A stretch of DNA of 24,144 nucleotides, from the NCBI GenBank assembly GCA_913062655.1, contig CAJXXO010000009.1, forward strand, positions 1 through 24,144, given 5' to 3'. Shown piece by piece: positions 16,650-23,409 of this stretch. Within the stretch, counting starts at the first letter, position 1, and each line of letters starts with the position of its first letter. The DNA is from an uncultured Bacteroidota bacterium (GTDB lineage: Bacteria; Bacteroidota; Bacteroidia; Chitinophagales; S012-47). The notes beneath the pieces were generated by a model, which saw nothing but the letters and a program-made list of their open reading frames with translations, searched no databases and was not told where the DNA came from. A program made the translations under genes and the position numbers.

Positions 16650-18212
16650 ATGGACATCATAGCATTGATTATCGGACTAGCGATAGGCATCGCTGTCGGA
16701 GTGGTGGTGGTGCGTGTGCTATTGTCTGGCAATCACAAAAAGAAGATTGCTGAGGCAGAGACACAAGCCAGGAGCATACTGGAAAAAGCCGAACGAGAAG
16801 GCGAAAACCTAAAAAAAGACAAACTCCTTGAAGCCAAAGAGAAATTCATTCAGAAAAAAGCCGACTTCGAAGAATACGTCAACAAAAGAAAATCAAAACT
16901 CAGTCAGCGCGAACAATCCCTGAAAGACAAAGAAAAGCACCTGCAGTCAGCGCAAAGTAAAGTCAAGAATAAGGAAGATGAACTGGCTTCCATAAAGGAG
17001 AGCCTCAATCAGCAGCTAGAGCTGGTAGGCATCAAGAAATCGGAGCTTGAGAAGCAGCAAGACGAGCATGTGCGCAAGCTCGAAAAGATCGCCCGAATAA
17101 CGGCAGATGAGGCGCGCAGTGAGCTCATTGAATCGCTGAAAGAAGAAGCGCGTACCCGTGGCATGCAGCACATCAAGGAAATCATGGATGAGGCCAAGCT
17201 GAAGGCCAACAAAGAAGCCAAAAAGATCATCATCCAAACCATACAACGAACGGCTGCAGAGCATACCATTGAAAACACCGTTTCGGTCTTCAACCTTGAT
17301 TCTGATGATGTGAAAGGACAGATCATCGGTCGTGAAGGTCGGAATATCCGAGCGCTCGAAGCCGCCACCGGAGTGGAAATCATCGTAGATGACACACCAG
17401 AGGCGATCATTATTTCCGGGTACGATCCGGTACGCAGAGAGGTGGCTCGTTTGTCGCTGCAAAAACTGGTCGCTGACGGACGCATTCACCCGGCCCGCAT
17501 CGAGGAGATCGTCAATAAGACGCGCAAGCAGATCAATGAGCAGATCATGGAAATCGGTGAGCGCACCGTGATTGAATTAGGCATCAATGGACTCCACCCT
17601 GAGCTGGTTCGCATGGTGGGCCGGATGCGGTTCCGCTCTTCCTATGGACAAAACCTGCTGCAGCACTCCAAGGAGGTAGCCAATCTTTGTGCTACCATGG
17701 CCGCTGAGTTGGGCCTCAATGTCAAACTCGCCAAGCGTGCAGGCCTCTTGCACGATATTGGAAAGGTGCCCGATGAAGAGAGCGAATTGTCGCATGCCTT
17801 ACTCGGCATGAAACTCTGTGAAAAGCATGGCGAACACGAGGCCGTCTGCAACGCAGTAGGTGCCCACCACGATGAGATCGAAATGAAATTTATCATTTCC
17901 CCGCTGGTACAGGCGTGTGATGCCATATCTGGTGCCCGCCCTGGCGCACGCAGAGAGACCATGGAGCGGTACCTCGAGCGGATCAAAGAGCTGGAGACTG
18001 TGGCCCTAAGCTACGATGGGGTAGAAAAAGCCTACGCTATGCAGGCTGGCCGCGAGCTGCGGGTAATTGTATCAGCCGACACCGTAAGTGACGAGGCGGC
18101 TGAGGCCATCAGCTTCAACCTGTCAGATAAGATTCAAAATGAAATGCAATATCCAGGACAGATACGGGTGACGGTGATTCGCGAAAAGCGAGCCATTTCG
18201 TTTGCCAAGTAA
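16650..18212 (+). CDS. rny: Ribonuclease Y
   Basis: This membrane-anchored endoribonuclease initiates mRNA decay. It has 520 residues, the standard length. One N-terminal transmembrane helix (about 3-25, IIALIIGLAIGIAVGVVVV) is followed by a long charged coiled coil to about residue 200. The KH RNA-binding domain follows (GQIIGREGRNIRALEAATGV), then the HD domain with His339 in LQHSKEVANLC and the metal pair His368-Asp369 in LLHDIGKV, plus GAHHDEIE. The C-terminal domain ends with the typical QIRVTVIREKRA. It follows zapA by 140 bp and may have its own promoter. A very strong terminator lies directly downstream. RicT, a regulator of RNase Y in Bacillus, is encoded at 21555-22832. Confidence 0.97.
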   Translation: MDIIALIIGLAIGIAVGVVVVRVLLSGNHKKKIAEAETQARSILEKAEREGENLKKDKLLEAKEKFIQKKADFEEYVNKRKSKLSQREQSLKDKEKHLQSAQSKVKNKEDELASIKESLNQQLELVGIKKSELEKQQDEHVRKLEKIARITADEARSELIESLKEEARTRGMQHIKEIMDEAKLKANKEAKKIIIQTIQRTAAEHTIENTVSVFNLDSDDVKGQIIGREGRNIRALEAATGVEIIVDDTPEAIIISGYDPVRREVARLSLQKLVADGRIHPARIEEIVNKTRKQINEQIMEIGERTVIELGINGLHPELVRMVGRMRFRSSYGQNLLQHSKEVANLCATMAAELGLNVKLAKRAGLLHDIGKVPDEESELSHALLGMKLCEKHGEHEAVCNAVGAHHDEIEMKFIISPLVQACDAISGARPGARRETMERYLERIKELETVALSYDGVEKAYAMQAGRELRVIVSADTVSDEAAEAISFNLSDKIQNEMQYPGQIRVTVIREKRAISFAK

Positions 18213-18234
18213 AGTCCGCGTACAATAATTAGCG

Positions 18235-18265
18235 AGCGCCTGCCCTTTTCGGCAGGCGCTTTTTT
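18235..18265 (+). terminator. Strong intrinsic terminator of rny
   Basis: AGCGCCTGCC (18235-18244) pairs perfectly with GGCAGGCGCT (18251-18260) around a 6-nt loop, followed by a T run (18260-18265). It begins 22 nt after the rny stop and is the most stable hairpin noticed in the window. The next gene starts only 11 nt after its T tract. Confidence 0.95.
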
Positions 18266-18272
18266 ATTTTCG
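18265..18272 (+). promoter_or_regulatory. Possible leaderless -7 element for the EEP lipoprotein gene
   Basis: TATTTTCG is a 7/8 match to TAnnTTTG and ends 4 nt before the ATG at 18277. It begins in the T tract of the rny terminator, and the -33 position would fall in the hairpin, where no TTG is seen. The last 11 bases up to the ATG (TTCGTAGCATG) recur exactly before gldH. Confidence 0.25.
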
Positions 18273-18276
18273 TAGC

Positions 18277-19353
18277 ATGAAAAGCATATTGCTCTGCCTA
18301 TTAGGCGCCCTCTCTTTTTGGGCTGCCGGCTGCGGTACCTCACAGCCCTCCGCTACTACAGAATCAGACAACCTGACCAGCGATGCCGGCCAGTCGGTGC
18401 GGGTTATGTTTTACAACGTGGAAAACCTCTTTGACACTCTGGACTCGCCCGACACCCGGGATGGCTCCTTTTTACCCGATGGCAGCTACAGTTGGAATAG
18501 CTATAAGTACTACACCAAGCTCAAGCGCATCAGTAAGGTCATCCTCAATACAGGCGCGTGGAATGTACCGGCCGTGATCGGCCTTTGTGAAGTAGAAAAC
18601 CGGCAAGTGCTGGAAGATTTGTTGCGCACCACTCCGCTGATCAAGTTTGACTACGGCATCGTACACGAAGAATCCCCCGATGAGCGCGGTATTGATGTGG
18701 CATTACTCTATCAAAAAGAGATCTACAGCCCCATTGCCCACCAAACCCTCACCGTTACCTTCCCGGATGATCCCGATGACCGCACCCGCGATGTTTTGCA
18801 CGCAGTCGGTACAATTGGTCCCGACACACTCCATTTCTTCGTCAACCACTGGCCCAGCCGCAGCGGTGGGCAAGAAGCAAGCGAACCCAAACGTATGCGG
18901 GCTGCTGCTGTTGTGCGACAGGCCGTAGACTCGCTGCTGGCCACCAACCCCAACGCCAAGATCATCTTGATGGGAGATTTCAACGATGGCCCCGAAAACC
19001 GGAGTATGGCGGAGGTATTGCAAGCGGAAGGCGATTCCACCCAACTGGAAGAGGGAGAACTGTACAACTACATGTTGCCCTTTTTCAAAAAAGGAATTGG
19101 CACCCACAAGTACCGGCAAGAATGGAACACCCTGGACCAATTTGTTGTATCGCCCGGTTTGTTGCAGGCACAGGAAGGCTTTTATACCGATTGGTCTTCT
19201 GCCACTATTGTGAGGGAAGAATTTCTATTGGAAGAAGACCCCTACAACCCCGGCAATCGTCCCTATCGTGCTTTGCTGGGGCCAAGGTGGCACGGTGGCT
19301 ACAGTGATCACCTGCCGATCATATTGGAATTAAAGTACCGCTCCGACTTGTAA
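18277..19353 (+). CDS. Endonuclease/exonuclease/phosphatase family lipoprotein
   Basis: A 358-residue lipoprotein: the signal peptide ends in a lipobox (LSFWAAGC, Cys19), then a Ser/Thr-rich linker, then a complete DNase I-like EEP domain from about residue 44. Motifs in order: VMFYNVENLFDTLD, the catalytic Glu in IGLCEVENR, DVALLYQKE, FFVNHWPSRSGG, ILMGDFNDGPENRSM and the final YSDHLPIILEL. The metal and catalytic residues (Asn, Glu, His, Asp-Asn, Asp-His) all appear intact. Members hydrolyse nucleic acids, phospholipids or other phosphodiesters; the substrate cannot be read from sequence. Being lipid-anchored outside the cytoplasm suggests nutrient scavenging. The stop lies 5 bp from the stop of the convergent queD-like gene, with no terminator between them. 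Confidence 0.9.
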   Translation: MKSILLCLLGALSFWAAGCGTSQPSATTESDNLTSDAGQSVRVMFYNVENLFDTLDSPDTRDGSFLPDGSYSWNSYKYYTKLKRISKVILNTGAWNVPAVIGLCEVENRQVLEDLLRTTPLIKFDYGIVHEESPDERGIDVALLYQKEIYSPIAHQTLTVTFPDDPDDRTRDVLHAVGTIGPDTLHFFVNHWPSRSGGQEASEPKRMRAAAVVRQAVDSLLATNPNAKIILMGDFNDGPENRSMAEVLQAEGDSTQLEEGELYNYMLPFFKKGIGTHKYRQEWNTLDQFVVSPGLLQAQEGFYTDWSSATIVREEFLLEEDPYNPGNRPYRALLGPRWHGGYSDHLPIILELKYRSDL

Positions 19354-19358
19354 GGCGT

Positions 19359-19769
19359 TTATTGTACCGGATATTCCACGATGTTGCGCTCGGTTTCGTA
19401 AAGCCGGATAAACAAGTCGTATTTATGGTCTAGCTTGGCACGCAGCAGATTGTAGATTACCACAGCGATATTTTCTGCCGTAGGGTTGAGCGTTTTGAAC
19501 TCTTCCGTGTCCAGGTTAAGATTCTTATGGTCGAAGCGATCTTCCACCTCTGACTTGATCAAATCCTTCAGCGCCTTCATATCTATGACATAACCCGTCT
19601 CCGGGTCAATATCTCCAATCACTTTTACTTCCAGGTTGTAATTGTGGCCATGATAGTTGGGGTAATTGCATTTACCGAATACTTCATCATTCTTTTTCTC
19701 GTCCCAGGCCGGATTGTGCAAACGATGCGCGGCATTAAAGTGAGCTTTTCGTATAGCGGCTACTTTCAT
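19359..19769 (-). CDS. queD: 6-carboxytetrahydropterin synthase / 6-pyruvoyl-tetrahydropterin synthase family
   Basis: This zinc enzyme converts dihydroneopterin triphosphate, to 6-carboxytetrahydropterin in queuosine synthesis (QueD) or to 6-pyruvoyltetrahydropterin in biopterin synthesis (PTPS). It has 136 residues. The start at 19769 gives MKVAAIRKAHFNAAHRLH, the normal family N-terminus; the open frame upstream (to 19883) is not family sequence. Zinc ligands are His15 (in AAHRLH) and His40 and His42 (in NYHGHNY). The catalytic Cys34 is in FGKCNYPNYHGH. Asp80-His81 is in FDHKNLNLD, and the pterin-binding Glu126 is in RLYETERN. The C-x5-HGH spacing resembles the animal PTPS type more than E. 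coli QueD (C-x3-HGH). No other queuosine gene is in the window, so the symbol is provisional. Confidence 0.88.
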   Translation of the reverse strand: MKVAAIRKAHFNAAHRLHNPAWDEKKNDEVFGKCNYPNYHGHNYNLEVKVIGDIDPETGYVIDMKALKDLIKSEVEDRFDHKNLNLDTEEFKTLNPTAENIAVVIYNLLRAKLDHKYDLFIRLYETERNIVEYPVQ

Positions 19770-19864
19770 AGTATGTCGATTTGGTGGTGTAACAATAGTC
19801 AAAATGAGGAAAATGTTCTGCCTAACCTGAAAAATCAACCCTACAAGAAAACAGCTAAAACTTG

Positions 19865-19872
19865 TAGATTTG
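19865..19872 (+). promoter_or_regulatory. -7 consensus just before the peroxidase pseudogene
   Basis: TAGATTTG is an exact TAnnTTTG match ending 4 nt before the ATG at 19877. No -33 TTG is visible at 17-21 bp. It may be the relic of a leaderless promoter or chance. Confidence 0.3.
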
Positions 19873-19876
19873 GGAT

Positions 19877-20359
19877 ATGGCATCGGTAGCCTCCCTGTAT
19901 GAAATGGTTGTGGAGGGCATCGATGGACACAACATAGATCTGGCGAAATACAAGGGAAAGAAAATACTGATCGTCAATACAGCTTCAGCGCGTGGTTTTA
20001 CGCCACAATAGGCGCAGTTGGAAGCGTTACACCGGCAGATGGTCAACAAGCTGGCGGTGCCCGGTTGTCCTGGCAACGATTTGGGTCAGCAGGAGTCCGG
20101 TACGCATGAGGAGATACGGCAATTTTGCGACACTACCTATCAGGTTCCTTTCCCACTTACCGCCAAGATCCATGTAAAAGGAGAGGAGCAACATCCACTA
20201 TATCGTTGGCTTACTATGCAGGAGCTCAATGGACAAGGTCACCATGCGGTGACATGGAACTTTCAAAAATTTCTGGTCGATGAAAATGGCCGGTTACAGG
20301 CTGTGTATGCACCCGCTACATGGCCCCTCCATGAAGCCTTGTTGCAACGCCTTTTATAA
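19877..20359 (+). pseudogene. Glutathione peroxidase family, disrupted by amber codon and loss of catalytic Cys
   Basis: Reading straight through gives 160 residues, the usual length of a bacterial thiol peroxidase of the GPx family, with no frameshift. The family landmarks are clear: SLYEMVVEGIDG, YKGKKILIVNTAS, GFTPQ, KGEEQHPLYRWL and TWNFQKFLVDENG. Codon 45 is TAG (20009-20011), where the family has Tyr or a similar residue. The peroxidatic Cys (normally K-C-G-F-T-P) is Arg39 (CGT, 19991-19993). The conserved FPCN motif reads C-P-G-N (residues 64-67). Each change at these three sites could be a single substitution. Gln and Trp-Asn of the catalytic tetrad remain. The most likely reading is a pseudogene in early decay. 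A TTG or internal start after the stop could still give a 113-residue fragment, but it would lack the active site. Confidence 0.85.
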
Positions 20360-20392
20360 GTCCATCCTACCGCTGCCTGTAAAAGATCAGGT

Positions 20393-21544
20393 ATGCGATT
20401 ACAAGACGTCATCGGTCAGGAACGGCACACACACGCTTTTGTACAAGCGTATAGGGAGGGTCGTTTGCCCCATGCGCAGCTCTTGCTGGCCCCTGAAGGG
20501 GCTGGGGGTCTGCCCATGGCCATGGCCATGGCACAATACCTGCAATGCGAACAGCCGGGCGAGGACGTGTGCGGCCAGTGTCCCTCTTGCGTGAAAGCCA
20601 GCAAAATGGTGCACCCCGATATTCACTACACCTACCCCGTCATCAAGCCCGATGGGCAAAAAGATCCGCCCATATCCAGCGACTGGATACAGGCTTTCCG
20701 CCAGGCTTACCAGCAGCAGCCTTACCTGAACACCCACGATTGGCTGCAATCATTTGGTGGCGAAAAGAAAACAGCTAACATAACCGCCAGGGAATGCCAG
20801 ACCATCATCCACCAACTCAACCTGAAATCTTATGAAGGACGGGCTAAAGTGCAGGTTATCTGGCGGCCTGAATTCCTGGGTAATGCTGGCAATATCCTGC
20901 TGAAGTTAATCGAAGAACCGCCCCCCAATACCTATCTCATTTTGGTGGCCGAGGAAGAAGAGCGAATTCTCGGCACCATTTTAAGTCGCTGCCAGATTGT
21001 GCGGATGAGCAGTCTATCGGATACCACCATCATTGGCGGACTGAAGCAGCAAGTGCCTGACCTGACTGATGAAGCCGCAACACGCATTGCCTATCAGTCG
21101 GATGGCAATTTTAATGCGGCTTTGAAGGCCGCTGATCAAGTCGATGATACTTACGCCCGTGTTATGTCCGAATGGCTGCGTATCGGTTTTAAGATGGACC
21201 TGGAAGCCTTGCTCCCCTGGATCGATCAGGTGACGGGCTGGGTCCGGGAAGAGCAGAAGCAGTTTTTTCAATACACAGAGCGCTATTTCAGAGAGTGCCT
21301 GCGTCTATCGGTGCAACCGACCTACCGACTGCGGGTAAACGAGGAGCAGTGGAAAGGCGCACAGTACCTTGCTCAGCATGTGCACTGGAATAGCATGGAG
21401 CAAATTGTACAACTGTTGGAGCGGCAGCATTACTACGTGACCCGTAATGCCAACATGAAGATTCAATTGCTGCATGCTACGATGGAGTTAATGGCGTTAT
21501 TGCAAAACCAACAACCTGTAGGGCAACCACAGGTGTCGATATAA
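20393..21544 (+). CDS. holB: DNA polymerase III delta' subunit
   Basis: This clamp-loader subunit helps place the beta clamp on DNA. It has 383 residues. The N-terminal AAA+ fold (LQDVIGQERHTHAFVQAYRE, HAQLLLAPEGAGGLP) lacks the Walker A Lys-Ser/Thr, as expected for non-ATPase delta' and unlike DnaX. A zinc module is formed by Cys52, Cys60, Cys63 and Cys66 (YLQCEQPGEDVCGQCPSC). The central region has GNAGNILLKLIEEPPPNTY, and the SRC motif is LGTILSRCQIVRM. The C-terminal collar domain is helical and less conserved. Three tandem CCATGG hexamers (20514-20531) encode MAMAMA in the helix after the degenerate P-loop. It starts 33 nt after the peroxidase pseudogene and is followed at 10 nt by ricT, then gldH, an arrangement I know from other Bacteroidota. 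Confidence 0.9.
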   Translation: MRLQDVIGQERHTHAFVQAYREGRLPHAQLLLAPEGAGGLPMAMAMAQYLQCEQPGEDVCGQCPSCVKASKMVHPDIHYTYPVIKPDGQKDPPISSDWIQAFRQAYQQQPYLNTHDWLQSFGGEKKTANITARECQTIIHQLNLKSYEGRAKVQVIWRPEFLGNAGNILLKLIEEPPPNTYLILVAEEEERILGTILSRCQIVRMSSLSDTTIIGGLKQQVPDLTDEAATRIAYQSDGNFNAALKAADQVDDTYARVMSEWLRIGFKMDLEALLPWIDQVTGWVREEQKQFFQYTERYFRECLRLSVQPTYRLRVNEEQWKGAQYLAQHVHWNSMEQIVQLLERQHYYVTRNANMKIQLLHATMELMALLQNQQPVGQPQVSI

Positions 21545-21554
21545 AAGTGGAATT

Positions 21555-22832
21555 ATGGGATGTGAAAGTTGTGGAACAACAATAGATGGAAAACCGGCCG
21601 GGTGCAAAAGCAATGGCTCTTGCACAACAGGCGGATGCAATAAACTGAACACTTTCGATTGGCTGGCCGACTTACCCATGTACGGTGACGGAGGATTTGA
21701 CGTGGTAGAGGTGAGTTTCAATCACGGATCAAGAAAAGAATTCTTCCGCAAAAGAGAAGGCATTGTGGTGGACACCGGTGACTGGGTAGTGGTGGATGCA
21801 CAATTTGGCCACGACCTGGGCGAAATCACTCTTTCCGGTGAACTGGTGAAGTTGCAAATGCGGAAAAAAAAGGTGAAGGACAATGACCGTATTCGCAAGA
21901 TTCAACGCAGGGCCAACGAACGCGACTGGGAGCGCTTTGAGAAAGCAAAAGAAAAGGAAAAAGAAATATTGATCCGCTCGCGTGCCATGGCAAGGCAGCT
22001 CGGACTGGACATGAAAATCGGTCAGGTGGAGGTGCAAGGCGATGGTAAAAAAGTCACCTTTTACTACACCGCAGATGGACGAGTCGACTTTCGTCAATTG
22101 ATTAAGGAATATGCCCACGAGTTTAAGATGAAAATCGAGATGCGGCAAATCGGGGCGCGCCAGGAGGCGGGCAAAATCGGGGGGCTCGGTTCCTGCGGCA
22201 GGGAGTTATGCTGCTCCACATGGCTTACCGAGTTTAAGTCGGTATCCACCTCTGCTGCCCGCTACCAAAACCTTGCCATCAATCAAGCCAAACTATCCGG
22301 ACAATGTGGCCGCCTGAAGTGCTGCCTCAATTACGAGTTGGATACCTACATGGATGCATTAGAAGAATTCCCCAAAAAAGCCGATGTACTGAAAACACAG
22401 GAAGGGGAAGCTTACCTGCAGAAGACAGACATTTTCAAACGGTTAATGTACTACAGCTACCCGGGTAAGATGAAATACTACAAACTCACTGTGGACGAGG
22501 TAAAGGATGTATTGGCGCAAAATGCTAAAGGAGAAAAACCGGAGAACCTGATCTTACGTGAAGAGCCGGAGCCTGCCCTGGAAAAATCATTGGACTTTGG
22601 CAACACAGATGAGGTGATTTCACTGGAACAGTTGGAGAAGCGGGAAAAACAAAAACGCAGACAGCGCAGAAAAAAACGAAAAAGTAAGAATACCCCTGGC
22701 AATAAAAGCGGGAATGCCGGCAGCCAACCGAACCATCCACCGAAAAATGAAGGCAACAAAAAAAGGCGCAAAAATCCCAGACGCAACAAAGGCCGGGGCG
22801 GGCGTAACCAAAATCCGCCAAAAGGCGACTAA
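21555..22832 (+). CDS. ricT: RicT-like PSP1 domain protein (iron-sulfur regulatory complex subunit)
   Basis: A 425-residue cytoplasmic protein. The N-terminus is Cys-rich (Cys3, 6, 17, 23, 28) before LNTFDWLADLP. A PSP1/RicT core follows (about 45-265), with two conserved clusters, GSCGRELCC (Cys214, 219, 220) and GQCGRLKCC (Cys251, 256, 257). A further conserved stretch runs to about 345. The last 65 residues are a disordered, strongly basic tail (KRRQRRKKRKSKN through RRNKGRGGRNQN). In Bacillus subtilis RicT (YaaT), with RicA and RicF, binds Fe-S clusters and steers RNase Y processing. Neither partner is recognisable here, but rny lies about 3.3 kb upstream. The N-terminal Cys cluster and basic tail suggest a lineage-specific metal-binding and RNA-binding design, which is inference. 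Confidence 0.88.
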   Translation: MGCESCGTTIDGKPAGCKSNGSCTTGGCNKLNTFDWLADLPMYGDGGFDVVEVSFNHGSRKEFFRKREGIVVDTGDWVVVDAQFGHDLGEITLSGELVKLQMRKKKVKDNDRIRKIQRRANERDWERFEKAKEKEKEILIRSRAMARQLGLDMKIGQVEVQGDGKKVTFYYTADGRVDFRQLIKEYAHEFKMKIEMRQIGARQEAGKIGGLGSCGRELCCSTWLTEFKSVSTSAARYQNLAINQAKLSGQCGRLKCCLNYELDTYMDALEEFPKKADVLKTQEGEAYLQKTDIFKRLMYYSYPGKMKYYKLTVDEVKDVLAQNAKGEKPENLILREEPEPALEKSLDFGNTDEVISLEQLEKREKQKRRQRRKKRKSKNTPGNKSGNAGSQPNHPPKNEGNKKRRKNPRRNKGRGGRNQNPPKGD

Positions 22833-22837
22833 CTTCG
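22830..22837 (+). promoter_or_regulatory. TAnnTTTG-like element before gldH
   Basis: TAACTTCG (7/8 match) overlaps the ricT stop and ends 4 nt before the gldH ATG. The 11-mer TTCGTAGCATG up to the start is identical to that of the EEP lipoprotein gene. No -33 box is visible, so it may be a start-site context rather than a promoter. Confidence 0.2.
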
Positions 22838-22841
22838 TAGC

Positions 22842-23303
22842 ATGCGTGGGATACTGATGATCGTAATAATGGGCATGGCTTGGGCCTGCTCCCCCAACCG
22901 GGTGTTTGAGCAGGCCGAGAGCTTGCCCAAACAACAGTGGGCCTATGGCGACACCATTTGGGTGGAAGCCACCATTCCAGATACTACTTCCACCTACGAT
23001 CTGTACCTGGCGATCCGGCACAATCAGGAATATCCCTTTTCCAACCTATGGATCCACTTACAAACCTTCTACCCTAGCGGTAAAGCCGGTTTGCTGAAAA
23101 AAGAGCTGCTTATCGGCAACAATGAAGCCCAAAGCTGGGAAACCGATTGTCTGCAGGATATCTGCAATGGACTGTTGCCGATTGTAGAAGGCATTACCTT
23201 CTCCGAAAAAGGGGAAGTGCGCTTCGCCCTTACTCACATCATGCGTACCAATCCATTGCCCGGCATCATGGATGTAGGGCTACGAATAGAAAGGCAACCC
23301 TAG
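22842..23303 (+). CDS. gldH: Gliding motility lipoprotein GldH
   Basis: A 153-residue lipoprotein of the gliding motility set. The signal peptide ends MGMAWAC (acylated Cys16; Trp at -2 is unusual for a lipobox). Family features follow: RVFEQAESLPKQQWAYGDTI, a strand pair around TYDLYLAIRHNQEYPFSNLW, and a late SEKGEVRFALTHIMRTNPLP with a C-terminal IMDVGLRIER. GldH is needed for gliding in Flavobacterium johnsoniae, but its molecular role is unclear and it also occurs in non-gliding species. It is 9 nt after ricT, third in holB-ricT-gldH. With the T9SS cargo at 9510 it implies a type IX secretion/gliding apparatus encoded elsewhere in the genome. Confidence 0.85.
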   Translation: MRGILMIVIMGMAWACSPNRVFEQAESLPKQQWAYGDTIWVEATIPDTTSTYDLYLAIRHNQEYPFSNLWIHLQTFYPSGKAGLLKKELLIGNNEAQSWETDCLQDICNGLLPIVEGITFSEKGEVRFALTHIMRTNPLPGIMDVGLRIERQP

Positions 23304-23336
23304 CCTGCAAACCTCCGTTTTCCTACTCCATAGATA

Positions 23337-23366
23337 AGCAACTGCTTATTGTTGCTGTTTTATTTT
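23337..23366 (+). terminator. Weak hairpin after gldH, possible terminator
   Basis: AGCAAC (23337-23342) and GTTGCT (23351-23356) form a 6-bp stem with an 8-nt loop, followed by GTTTTATTTT. It lies 33 nt after the gldH stop. The stem is short and the T tract interrupted, so this is tentative. The rest of the 106-bp gap shows a TATATTG (23380-23386) but no complete promoter. Confidence 0.35.
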
Positions 23367-23409
23367 AATTTGTTTTTGCTATATTGCAGGTAATCAACAC
23401 CTATACATC

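Noticed and set aside
17009..17489. Two minus-strand open frames of about 158 codons opposite rny
   Set aside because: Ser/Cys- and Leu/His-rich shadow translations of the coiled-coil and KH coding sequence with no recognisable feature.
19770..19883. N-terminal extension of the queD-like frame
   Set aside because: Not family sequence; the ATG at 19769 gives the canonical QueD/PTPS N-terminus.
19991..19993. Selenocysteine at the GPx active site
   Set aside because: The codon is CGT (Arg), not TGA, and no SECIS-like hairpin was noticed.
20009..20011. Recoded amber codon (pyrrolysine or suppressor) in the peroxidase gene
   Set aside because: No other in-frame TAG use is seen in the window, pyrrolysine is not expected here, and the loss of the catalytic Cys points to decay.
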